A DNA stretch of 64,000 nucleotides from assembly GCA_025201345.1 (NCBI GenBank), contig JAIXMG010000003.1, positions 1-64,000 of the forward strand. Reading direction: 5' to 3'. The DNA comes from Thamnidium elegans. Its lineage: Eukaryota > Mucoromycota > Mucoromycetes > Mucorales > Mucoraceae. The notes beneath the pieces were generated by a model that was not told the DNA's origin, ran no database searches, and saw only the letters and a list, made by a program, of their open reading frames with translations. Below are positions 46,158-57,249 of the stretch, one piece after another. Each line of letters starts with the position of its first letter. Position 1 is the first letter of the stretch. Made by a program: the position numbers and the translations under genes.

Positions 46158-47560
46158 ATGTTATTAAAAAAAGACATACAGAATATCCAAGCTTTATTTC
46201 TCAAAGACGACGACGGAAAAGTAATGTATTCTTTAATAACTAATTTGGAAAACTTAAATTACGTGGTTAGAATTCAAGTAAAAAACAGCAATGATAAAGC
46301 TATGGATGAAACTGGAGCCAAAGAGGTAACCAGTCTTTTTTTCATCAAACAAACGGCTATTGAAGATGTCAGACGCTGGCCGGAGGCTGTTATTATAGAT
46401 GCGACATATAAAACCAACGCCCATAAAATGTCGTTGATTAATATCGTTGGAACAGGTAATGTCTCTTCTATCAGAGTTGATAATCGATTGGAAACATTTC
46501 CTATTGCTGCTGCTTTTGTTAGCTCAAAAATTGAAGATGATTATACTTGGGTCTTAAAGGAGCTGAGAAGTGCTGTTTGGGACGATAGCGAATTGCCATC
46601 TGTCTTTGTTACAGACAACGAACAGGCTTTAAAAAATGCCATCGAAAGTATATTTCCTGAAAGTCGTCATTTACTCTGTCGTGGCATTTATGGAATACTA
46701 TGGCTACAAAGCTATCTGTAGGTAACGTTACCAAAGAGGAATACAATCTTCTTCTGGCCGAAGCCGAATTTGCATTTAAAAATGCTATGACTTGTTCCGA
46801 TGAAAACACTTTTCAACGTTCTTTGCTTAAATTTCAAACAATTGTTACCAAACAAGGGAATTTTGCAAAGAACGGCGAAGCTGCTAAGATGTACTTAAAA
46901 AACATGTAAGTGAATTGCAACTTTTATTACTTTCTATTTATTTTTATTGTATCTTGTATTAAATGTTTTTACAATTAAAAGATTATTACAAGTAGATGAA
47001 ATAAAACGCTGGGCTGGAGTACTTGATAATAGGCACTCTCATACGGATAATAGAATATCTGGTGGAGCTGAAGGCTTCCATTCTGGTCTGAAAAAAGTCC
47101 TAGGTCATCAATCTGCTTCACGATTAACTCTTACCACTAAGCGTATGGATGCCTATTATAATCAGAAGGTAATTTTACCAATGCTAAGACAAAGATTTTA
47201 TTCTGGCTCAACTTTTTTTTTTCTTTTTGTAGCGATCTGAACGTAACGGAAGGTTAAGAATATATTCGCTTAGTTAGGATTCTACCTTGTTCAATAAGAA
47301 AGAGAATATCGATTTGTCAACCTGAGACACAAAATTGTTCGATTCGCTATGGATAAAAGCATTTTGAATACAATTACCACTACTCGAGATGACTTCAAAA
47401 TAAAGGTGACGACTGTGATTGCTCTGATAGGATCGTGTAAAAACTACCTTGCCCATGTATGGTTGACTCAACCTCTGATATATTTCATTTGGATATTGTT
47501 GATAAACGTTGGTATTTGGAACTCGAGTATAGTAAGTTTTGGATTTTATATCTTATGAAG
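46158..47560 (+). pseudogene. Decayed MULE-type transposase, relic 2
   Basis: The frame at 46158-46721 holds the MULE DDE core: VIIDATYKTN (first Asp), ETFPIAAAFVSSKIEDDYTW and SVFVTDNEQALKNAI (second Asp), then ESRHLLC. A deletion/frameshift near 46680 moves to KLSVGNVTKEEYNLLLAEAE (46700-46909). After an intron-like gap comes WAGVLDNRHSHTDNRISGGA with EGFHSGLKKVLG (third acidic residue; 46947-47170). The C-terminal zinc-knuckle region near 47440-47560 is broken, with STSDIFHLDIVDKRWYLE in another frame. The N-terminal DNA-binding part is missing. It is a different subfamily from relic 1. Confidence 0.75.
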
Positions 47561-48366
47561 CGTTTCTTCAGTAGACTATCCTTCATCAGAAAGATGCGCA
47601 GATACTCGAGGTTTTGTATTCATCAAGTAGATAAACATGGAATCCTTCTTTTCTTAACATTTTTCTCATTCCTTTCCCTCGAATTGGTTCTTGAAACTTC
47701 GTATGACAGGCAGACTAATTTCCTAAAATAAGGTTCTCTACTATATCAGTCAAGTATCCACGCTCCCAAAAGGCTGTTTTAGTGTCGGTTTTTTAGTTCT
47801 ATTGACCCCTTTTTTTTTTTTTACAAAATATTAGCTATTCCTGCAAAGTTAAGGTTTTTTATTTTAAAAAAATAAAGAATGCACAATAGTTGGGGTTAAT
47901 TTTGATCTTTTAATAATGTTTTATATATTGATAAAAACAAAAAGGAACGGGTACATAATATATTTATCTATTAAACTGCCTATAAAAATATATCAAACTC
48001 AAATAAAAAAGGTAGTTACCATTCGTTATTGATCGGGGAGAAAGAAAGACCTTGACTTCAAAGTATAATTCGGTAATATTTGCCATTGCAGACGTTTAAG
48101 CTCGAGAGGGAGAGAGTAATGAAAGGAATCTATTGATCTATTCATATCTTCAACAATTACTATCTTTTTACCTCATCCTTTACTACTTTCATATCGAACT
48201 CTTCGCCTTATAAGCGTTGATTGGATAGAATATACGCTTTTGAATTTGTGACCGCCGTCTTCAACGTCATATATATATTTTTTTTCCCTTTCCCAACTAC
48301 AACAACAAAAAAGTTTATACTAGTCTTTTCTGTTTAGTTTCCAAACAAGACATACATATATATAAA
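47561..48366. other. Spacer with the rbm8a promoter
   Basis: No gene supported. TATATATATT and a T/C-rich leader lie within 100 bp of the rbm8a start codon. Confidence 0.45.
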
Positions 48367-49081
48367 ATGTCTAGATCCCCTGAAAGAATGAATATTGATG
48401 ATGGTAAAATAGATGCTTTTAATATTAAAACGCGAAAATATGTTTCTAAAACAATAAACTACTACAGACATCCAGATTAGAGGAAGAGGATCAAATCATG
48501 ACAGTACGTGCCATAAATAAAAATAAAAATAAAACCCCCTTGAGCAGAGATGAATAATATAAATATATTTATAATAGGCTCGTTACGAAGCGCAAATAGA
48601 TCAAATACAATGGAAGAAGATATTGAACCTGTTCGTTGTAAGTATAAAATTTTCAATCTAAAAGTTTAAAAGATTCTGATCATTATATAAGCTATTGAAG
48701 GATGGATCGTTATTGTTCGTAACCTTCATGAAGAAACAGATGAAGAATCATTAGGAGAGAGATTTATGGAATATGGAACAATCAAGAACATTCATTTAAA
48801 TTTGGATAGACGTACAGGTTATGTCAAAGTAAGAAATAACAGAGACAATGGCGTTGTTGTAGTATATACTTAAAAACAATAATTTGTAGGGTTACGCATT
48901 AATTGAATACGAAGCACGTAAAGAAGCTGAACAAGCTATTGAACACGCAAACGACACAAAATATCTTGGTCAAATGATTAAAGTAAACTATGCTTTTGTT
49001 AAGGGTCCTACAGCTAATGGTAATGATCGTGATAGACGTGATCGTAGACGTGATAGAAGTCTGAGTCCCACAAGGGATTAA
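48367..49081 (+). CDS. rbm8a: Exon-junction-complex protein Y14/RBM8A, 5 exons
   Basis: Y14 binds Mago in the exon junction complex deposited by the spliceosome. Exons 48367-48403, 48468-48503, 48578-48637, 48692-48828, 48890-49081 give 153 residues. After an N-terminal Ser/Arg-containing part, the RRM covers about residues 46-128: [40 protein letters not shown] and [18 protein letters not shown]. The tail is Arg/Asp-rich and ends in SLSPTRD, like the phosphorylated RS tail of Y14. RNP-like motifs are degenerate as in other Y14 proteins, which use the RRM for Mago binding. Confidence 0.93.
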
Positions 49082-52000
49082 GCATTACTCTTTTTCGAAA
49101 AAAGAGTAAGATGAAAATGGTTAACAGTAATAATAAAAAATGTTTTTTTTTTTTTTTCTTTTTTTTTTTTTTTAGTAAAACCTTTATAAGTGCAAAATAA
49201 AGGCGACGATAATATGTTTTTGTATAATTGATTTTTTTTTAAAAAAAAAGAATTTGGTTCAAGTGTGTCTTTGGATAAAAAGTGCTTTCCTTGACAAAGC
49301 TTAAACTCTACTTGTTTTATATATGACTAACAATTGGCTTTTATTTTTTTTTAATAAAATGATAAAAGTATATGCGTGTCTTTAATGTTCCTTTGTAAGC
49401 GCAAAAAAAAAGGGGGGGGGGTGGAAGCTACTGACATGTTTCGTATATGATCTAAAATTGACAAATTTTACTTTATTTCATATAATAAACATATCCTTTA
49501 TAATATTTAAAAAGGTTACCAGAAAATAAAGTAATACGTTTTATTAAATAACGTAATGGAAAATGAATAGATTATGAAAAGACCTTTAAAAACGATATGA
49601 AAATGATTATCGTTTGTAGTACAAAAAGTTTAAACTTATAAAAACTTGTTCTAGCTTTTTAAAGACTTACCGGTAGCCGAACCTGCGGCAAAGAAAAGAG
49701 ATGTATTTTTTTGAACAGATCTGTATCACCCAGCAACTCAATCTTTTTGTTGTTTTCTTTTGTAACTGCTTGTCAAAAATATCTCTGACGACAAGAACCC
49801 AAAAGAAGAAGAAAGATTGTACCTTTTTAATTCGACCTTTGATCGAAATATAGTCAAAGTATGATAGGTTTATAGAGGGTTTGTCAAGTCTAAAAGATCC
49901 GGTTAAATATCATACACCCGTAATTACTTTAATTGACTTTGTGCCATCACTACTAAACTTACTTTTCTTTCTTAATATATGCATCATTTCCTTTTTTTTT
50001 AATTGGTTTCCCGCATTCACTTTCATTGACATTTATTTCTCCCCACCAAATAAAATAAACTAGGTCGTACGAAAATAGTTTGATGATGGGGTGTCTTTAC
50101 TAAAACTAATTTTACACGGACTTCATGAAGGTTACCTTAACTTCTTTTTTTCAGTCTCAGATCAACCTGACATCATATTTTGAAGTTGCATAACTTCACT
50201 TTTTTTAGCTGTTTTTTTTTCTACAGCTGCATTCACGACATGTCTGTGCTGAGACCTTTATAAAGAAATAACTGTAATCAAGCAGTAGTAATTTCAATTC
50301 CAAAAATGCTGCAAAAAAAAAAAAAAAAAAATTCAAAGTACACTAGGACAGATACTAACTAGTACGCAAGTACGAGAATCAACTGTTTGAAATTGACCTT
50401 ATAGAATACTGACATATACATTTATTCAAGTCAATAAAAACTTCCCCTTCCAAAATAAAACAATTCTATCCATACCCTCGATTAAATATGTTAGACCAAT
50501 ATTTTTTTATGATTATTATTAAAAACATTTAAGGATATGTATAATCGCGACCCGGCCTAAAATAGCTTTTTGAACATGATAAGGTGACAACGTACTAGAC
50601 CACGTCTTAAATACGGCTCATTACATATGTATATCATTATGAAACATTTTCATTAATAACAAAGGGATAACTATATAGTAGTTTCTCATTATCCTCCCAA
50701 AGCTGGGAGTATAGATTGAGGGGAGGGAGATGTGCCCGTTTCCCATAAATTAAAGATTCCCATTTTACTTCGATAAAAATTACAACTCAGTTTTATTCTG
50801 AGGCAAAATAAAAAGAAAAGAGTCTGATCTGGTTACCATTTGATCTTGTCCCTTTTTCCAAATCAAATACCATGTGTCTTAGTGTGTGAAGAAAAAGTAC
50901 TTTTATTTTATTTTTGCATAGTAGATCTATCAATTGATCACTGACCCTTGTCGAGCTAAACAAAAAGACTACAAAAGTCTTTTTCTCTGTTTCGTTATCT
51001 CTCTCTTTTTCTTTTTTTTTTTATAGTTAACGTATGTACTACTACCATATTTCTCCTCTTAAATTTATATCTTGTTCGCTGACAAATTGATTTTTCCAGT
51101 ATGGATGTCTAGAATTCATTTGTTTGTACTTCAGGTTAACTCCGTACAGTATTTAATCCAATCTATTTACGATGTACGTAATCGCTAGTCAATTTTGAGT
51201 TCCAAAATTTACTATATACGAAATGATTGACATTTTTTATGATTGTTCGTAGAGAAACAAAATAACTTTCTTCTACATGAACAAATTAAGAAGACAATAG
51301 GTTTTTTTTTCAAACGTTGATAACGCTAGATTTTTAAACGATAAATATTGTCCTTTATTTTTTGATTTGTTGTATACAAAAAACAAAAAAACTTTAATTG
51401 TTCTAGCTATTTTTTTTTTATCAGATGGGGGTTACCCACTTGCCACGCTTATATTCGGTTTTTTTTTCAATCACAGTCGTTTACAAAATTTTCTCACTGG
51501 GAAAAAAAAAAGAAAAAAAGAACGGGTGCCAAAGAAGGTTTTGGTTAGTAGGGTTAGAATTGATTTTAAAAGCAAAAAAAAAAAAGAAAGAAAACCTTTC
51601 TTCAATAGTATCAAACTACTTCTTAGCGTTATATATTGAAAAAAAAAAAAGAAAGGATGTGTTCTAAAACTATACATTGATCTCGACATATATAGATACT
51701 TTTTGCCTTAATAACAGGGTGCATAAAAACAAGGTGGTACCTTTTTTTCATACCAGTTAATGTAGTGCTATTTAATATTGTTACAAGCGGGAAAGGAAAA
51801 TGTTGAACACAAAAAAATCCTATTTTAAAAAAACGAAGGATTGGGTTTTGATGTCGCGCACTTTCTTTTTTCTTGTTTAAAATACACCAATGAACTCAGT
51901 TTTTAGATCGACCTCTCGTCCTCTCATTTTCTAAATGATCAATCACAAACGCTAAATAAACTTTTTTTTCTACTAAAACTTTCTTGTCCAACATTAAACT

Positions 52001-52146
52001 TATTTCATATCTTTTTTCATTTCTTTTTTTTAATATCCTTCTTTTTTTTTTTTCATATATATTTATATAATATATATATTTTTTTCTCTTTTTTACATCC
52101 CTTTAACCTCTCTCTCTCTCCCCCCCCTTTTTTTTTTTATTTATTT
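49082..52146. other. Long gene-free stretch (3.1 kb)
   Basis: AT-rich with many homopolymer runs. I find no spliced gene, transposase motif or RNA gene. Polypyrimidine and TATATATATA blocks at 52010-52140 form the leader of the next gene. Possible decayed repeats include the 19-bp word at 50793-50811. Confidence 0.45.
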
Positions 52147-53874
52147 ATGAGCGCTGCTGATTTTCACTCACTAAGTCGAGTATGTGTCGATGGTGTTTGT
52201 CATTGCGATTGGAGATTGACAATTAAAGACTGTGTTGAAAGTGAAGCCATGACAATTATTCATGGTATTAATATTGGTATTTGTGGTGTAGCTGTCATTA
52301 CAGGTAAAAAAATATATATACATATTTTCAGTATATATGTACATATAACCAACATGTACATAATTATAGGTATTGGCCTTTTAGGTCATCGAGTGATCAT
52401 TAAAGGGCACAGACTGTTTGACAATAACTTATCAAAAGGTTGTTTTCGACCAAAGCCAATTGATTGTATGTTACTATTTATCATCTTTTTTAATTTGTGT
52501 AAGTAAACATTTATTTTTGATGTATGACAAAAGCTAATTATATCCTATAGTAAGATTAATATCAAGTACAGTGCTTATTGCTGACATATGTCCAGATATG
52601 ATTTCTCGTTCTTGTAAAGTATTAAAATTATTAAATTTTGAACATCATATGTTAAAACAAAACGTTTTTTTTTTTTTAGTCATGTTTGAATTTCCGTGGC
52701 AATTTGGTCTTGGAGCATTCGCTTTATACTTAATTGGTATCGCGCAAACCTTGGCAGATGTAAGTTTAACTGGATTCTGGCCACTTTAAAATGATTATAC
52801 TAACTTTTTTTTTTTTTTTTTTTAAAAAAAAAGAGCCATAAAGTACTTGCTAATAGTTGGTTACCTTCACCAAAACTAGTCGATTTTATTGGTTGTACCA
52901 TTTTTTTCTCTCCATTTCTTGTCAACAACTGTATGTCTTTAGCCGCTGGTATCTTGGCCGAAACAAATTTACCACTAGCAGAAACGTTCACTCGATTATT
53001 ATATATCTTTTGGTTCTTTCATTGTTTTAGTCTTTCTGTCACTGTTTTTTATTCTGGTTATCGCTTAATTCGAATCTTGGGAGCTCATATAAAAAAATTC
53101 AATCCCACCGGTCCACGTTACGTTTCTGTACGAACCGGTATCTTTAAAATCCGCGCTGTCATGTCAATTATCACCATTTGTTTAATGATGTTTGCCATCT
53201 TTTTATTGGTATTTGGAATTTTACGTGAACTCATTATTGTCAACAAACTAGGCTCGATTATTTTGGGTGCTATTTGGAACTTTTTAGGTGCTATAGCTAC
53301 TTTTAGTGTAGAAGTTGCTATTATTTTCAAGTAAGTTCTCTCTCTCTCTGTCTTTATTTAACAATAGAAATAATTAACCTTCTCTTTTTTTTTCAGCCCT
53401 AAAGTAGATGATTCTACTCGTCTCGGATTGAAATCTTCTAGTGCCGAAAAATCAGGACAAACCGGTGCCCAATTTGTTACATATTCCAACTTCTCTACAC
53501 AAGAATATTCAGCAACTAACAGTAACAATGCAGCACAAGGTACCTTAAGTCATAATGCATTTGACGAATTAAAATTACAGCAATTACAGTATCAAAAAGT
53601 ATTTCAAAAACACAATCAGCATCAATTACCTCATAATAGTAAAAACAGTATGGGCGATCTATCTACAGCAGAATCAAGACAGGTAAAATTATCTGCTGCC
53701 GGAATTCCTGTAGAAGATGATTTATTTGAAGAGCAAAAATCCTTTCATCGCAGTAAAACTCATCCCTTTCCAATAAGTCATCATCAACCTCACCATCTTG
53801 ATGATGATATGATCCTTTTAGACGATGGTGAAAATTCTCAAATGGACCTTGTAGAATATGCTGCTAAAAACTAA
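52147..53874 (+). CDS. Seven-span membrane protein with His/Gln-rich tail, 6 exons
   Basis: Exons 52147-52303, 52370-52498, 52551-52613, 52680-52759, 52834-53330, 53397-53874 give 467 residues. A short N-terminus with CVDGVCHCDW (paired cysteines) precedes about seven spans, for example IIHGINIGICGVAVITGIGL, FPWQFGLGAFALYLIGIAQT, LVNNCMSLAAGILAE and MSIITICLMMFAIFLLVFGI. The cytosolic C-terminal 160 residues are Ser/Asn/His-rich (SHHQPHHLDDD). The topology resembles a GPCR-like or Tom1/Tobamovirus-multiplication-like fungal protein, but no diagnostic motif is seen. A real gene, function unknown. Confidence 0.75.
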
Positions 53875-55214
53875 TTTTTTTTTCCTATTTATCTATTTAA
53901 TCCCCTTTATCTTCCATTTTGTACTATATCCTCTCTATCTTTTTGTTTTGTTTACTATGTATTATTTAAATAAACTAAGGCTCTAATATCGCCATCTATT
54001 TATATTCTTCGAGTTTTTAAAATAAGCCTATTTTAGAATCGACGTAGAGTCATCGGATTTCCTATTCTTATAAAGTATTTTTTTTTCGATATCTGCACCG
54101 ACTATTTTAGCATAAAACCGAATGGAGGAGGAATAACAGTTGGGAACAATAAGAATCATCACCGACAAATAATCACCTACTTTAGTGTTAATATTTTTTC
54201 AGATCAACACAAGAAAAACCAATACGTTCGGCCATGGTATCTTTTAACGAAAGTGTCCAGTCATGCGATGTATTAAAAGTATGCTAGTCTATTGTAGTAG
54301 AATTAGAAAAATGAGTTGCGAAATAATTTATAAAATATTACTTACAAATGAAGAAATGTCCATTAAGCTGCTTTTGTAATTTAAAATAAAATATTCTGTT
54401 CAGTTGAAAGCTACTTATAATATCCCCTTCTTTTATAAGTAGAAAGCCTTTATCTTCATCAAACGAAATGTAATTGGTATCCTCTCTTTCGTATTTTAAC
54501 GAGGAAACCCCGTTCATCCGAGAGAAAGAAAATCCATAACCGCAGCCGAAAACCTGACGTAAAGTACCTTCTAAAACCCTTTATAGAGAAACAGGGATCT
54601 CCCAACAACTGGTTGTAAATGCTTATTTGGCATGTTCTGTAGAACCAAACAATTTGTGTCAATTTTTTGCTCTTAAATAAAATCGTCACATTCCTCTTTA
54701 AGTATTCTCGTAAGAATCTTTTGTAATTGTTGGTTATTGCTGAAATATATAAACTTAAAAGTATACACAATATTTATATAGTCTCCAAATTGTTTCTTAC
54801 CTATCAACGAGGATAACATAATACTAGAAATATCCTGTAAAACTGGTTTAACAGAAATATCTACGATATCGTTCATTGTCAAAAGAGCATTGCGGCTACA
54901 AATACTACTAAAATTTATAGCTATTTTATCTCTTCTCCAATCTAAATATCTGTATATTTAATATGTACAGATATCAACATGTCGATATTTATAATAGTAG
55001 TAGATTAATTTTTTTACGTACTTACATTATTTGATAAATACTTCTTAAAATTGTCTGAGAAAAAATTTCTGCTTTCCAAGGAGAATATTTTAATCGTCTT
55101 CATGAAAACCGCATAATTGAATTTAATCACTGTTTTCCGTAAAAACGACTTTAATATCATGAGAAAGGAAATTGTAATATAAATATCACGATTATTAAAT
55201 AAATCCTTTTTATC

Positions 55215-55350
55215 ATAGTCCAATAAACCTCATTTTATCATAGTTGAATAAATCCCATTTTATCATGGTTGAATAAACACCATTTTATCATGATTAAATA
55301 AACACCATTTTATCATGATTAAATAAACTCCCTTTTTATCATGATTAAAT
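55215..55350. repeat. 25-bp minisatellite, about five copies
   Basis: Unit close to ATAAACACCATTTTATC plus ATGATTAA, period 25 bp (for example starts at 55275 and 55300). AT-rich; located inside the dead copy A. Confidence 0.85.
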
Positions 55351-56091
55351 CAACTTATTTGTTCCATCCTTTTCTTTTCCTTTTTTTTTTAACAATGAAT
55401 TCATATACAAGCAAGTACCTTTTATACAATCAAATGTCTAAATATTTCAAAAAGACCTTCCTTATGATATAGTGGTGTACCAGGAATTTCCGTAAATTGG
55501 CACTGGTGGTGTAAATGGTGGTGTGCCAAAAAAAAATAAAAAAAAATATGTATTGTAAAGCGTGACTTTCTTCTATACTTCACAATCTTAAACAGTGTAG
55601 TTTCTTTTTCAAATCCAATAGGATATCTTATCCATGCAAATCTTGAGTTTGATTACTGCTATTACTACAACAACTTCTGTGGAGGGATGTCAAAGGAACA
55701 AGTCGCGAACAAGTCTGAAATTTTTTTATAAAATGCCTTATTCAAGGTAACCAAGTGGATTCATGAACAACTTAACTATGATTTTCCTGTAATATTAGCT
55801 TCATTTTAGCTTGAATACTATAACACGGTTATCTAATATACATATTTTTTTCTATATTTCAAGTAGTTGATGAATTCTGGATCTTATACCAAGATAAAAA
55901 GCAGCACTATAAGAAGCTAAATCGACAACATAATTTGCAAGAAATATACACAAGGATCAGAGCCTCAAGTTCGAAAACCACAACGTCACGGCATCAAGAG
56001 GTCCACAGTCGCTCGCCAATCAAGTAGGTCATGATATTTATTTACAAGTACATATGTACTGACAACTTTTATTATTTATAGAATGTTGTTG

Positions 56092-56620
56092 AAGACGATA
56101 GCCTTATTTTTTTAACGGCCGCTCCATTTCATCAATATTAAAGTCCTATGGCAAACAGCTATATGAAATTTACGACTCGTTGTCAGCTGAAGAACAATCG
56201 CTTTGCGGCTTCTGTCTTAACGGTATCCTTGGGCTTAGTAACCAGAAAGAGTGTAGCTAAAAAAAGTTATTTACAAACGATCAATGGGACTATCTTATCA
56301 AGCACCTTGGATCAAAAAAAAAAAAAATGAAGCACCTTCCAAACCTATTTGATGCCACCAAAAAGAAAATAGGAAAGATAATAAAGGAAGTCAAAAGCGG
56401 ACAAGAAGAAGAAGCTATTGAAAGTATAAGAGGCGCACAATCTGCTGATAAGTGGATTTTTAAAATCCTTGGCCATATGTGTGTGCTTTGAATTTCATTG
56501 ATGATGATAACAGCAAGTACTGTAGCCCAGAATGGGTGACTGATACCTTTCTATCTCCCACAACCAAACCTGCCTTATTCCATAACTCCTTTTTTTGAGC
56601 TAGAAGGAGATCTGCTCGAC
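56092..56620 (+). pseudogene. Unknown protein fragment inserted in copy A
   Basis: A plus-strand frame reads KSYGKQLYEIYDSLSAEEQ, SLCGFCLNGILGLSNQKE and, after a stop, KKLFTNDQWDYLIKHLG; after an A-run it continues as SGQEEEAIESIRGAQSADKW. A shifted frame adds FIDDDNSKYCSPEWVTDTF. It looks like a conserved lineage-specific protein, now with stops and shifts. No family recognised. It lies on the opposite strand to the surrounding array. Confidence 0.4.
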
Positions 56621-56640
56621 GTAGAGAATGAATCTATAGC

Positions 56641-57249
56641 GATCTTTGTTTTTCTCAAGTCTAAATAATAGAAGAGAAAATCAATAAAGTCTCGATTATT
56701 TTTACCACCAATACTTACAAATAGCTGTGCACTGGCTATGTCGACGAAGATCATACGCTTAATATGCGTTAATATTCTCCTTTATTGGCATTTATCGTCG
56801 AAAAAAAAAGAAAAAAAAAAGAGAGAAAGGAAACAATCGTATGTTGAAGAAATATAAAACAAAGGAAACTTTATTCGTGCTACATTGGTTGTGTAAAAGA
56901 ATATAAAGTTTAACACATACCGCCATCCCCTAAGTACCGAAAAACGATATAGTTTAAAGAATTTGATCGCTTCGACTCGCGTAGTTTCCTTATAATTGTA
57001 ACTCGATGTACTCTTCTTTTTTACTTGAGCTTACTACTTTACTTCGACTTCGTTTTTTTTTTTTACTTAAACGTTTATAAAGATGAAGGTTTTCCTATTT
57101 GATAACCCGTTTTTAAGGTTGAGCGAAAAGCCTAACTATGATTTAACTACAGAAAAAAACAGTTACCGCCTTTCTTTCAAAAGATATTATACGTTTATTT
57201 TAACAATAATGTGAAGAAATATATTATAAAAACCGAATAGTAGTTATTC
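56641..57249. other. Paralogous 5' flank of copy A and 3' flank of copy B
   Basis: 56690-56790 resembles 60885-60960 upstream of copy B (shared CTATGTCGA and ATCATAC...TTAATA words). The rest is AT-rich without a gene. Confidence 0.45.

Larger units (their letters stand above)
54033..56640 (-). pseudogene. Dead copy A of the Hsp70-like array gene, interrupted by an insertion
   Basis: Pieces homologous by eye to copies B and C occur in the same order and strand. Copy-B-like exon 1/5' flank lies at about 56600-56800 (ATTCTCTACGTCGAGCAGATC-like block). An exon-6-end-like piece is at 55020-55240 (SDNFKKYLSNNVST). Exon-7-like pieces are at 54450-54890 (NDIVDISVKPVLQDISSIML). The exon-8-like end is at 54033-54290 (VGDYLSVMILIVPNCYSSS ... 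GNPMTLRRF). Exons 2-5 are missing, the exon 7 and 8 parts contain stops and frameshifts, and unrelated plus-strand coding debris sits between 55.6 and 56.6 kb. Non-functional. Confidence 0.7.
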
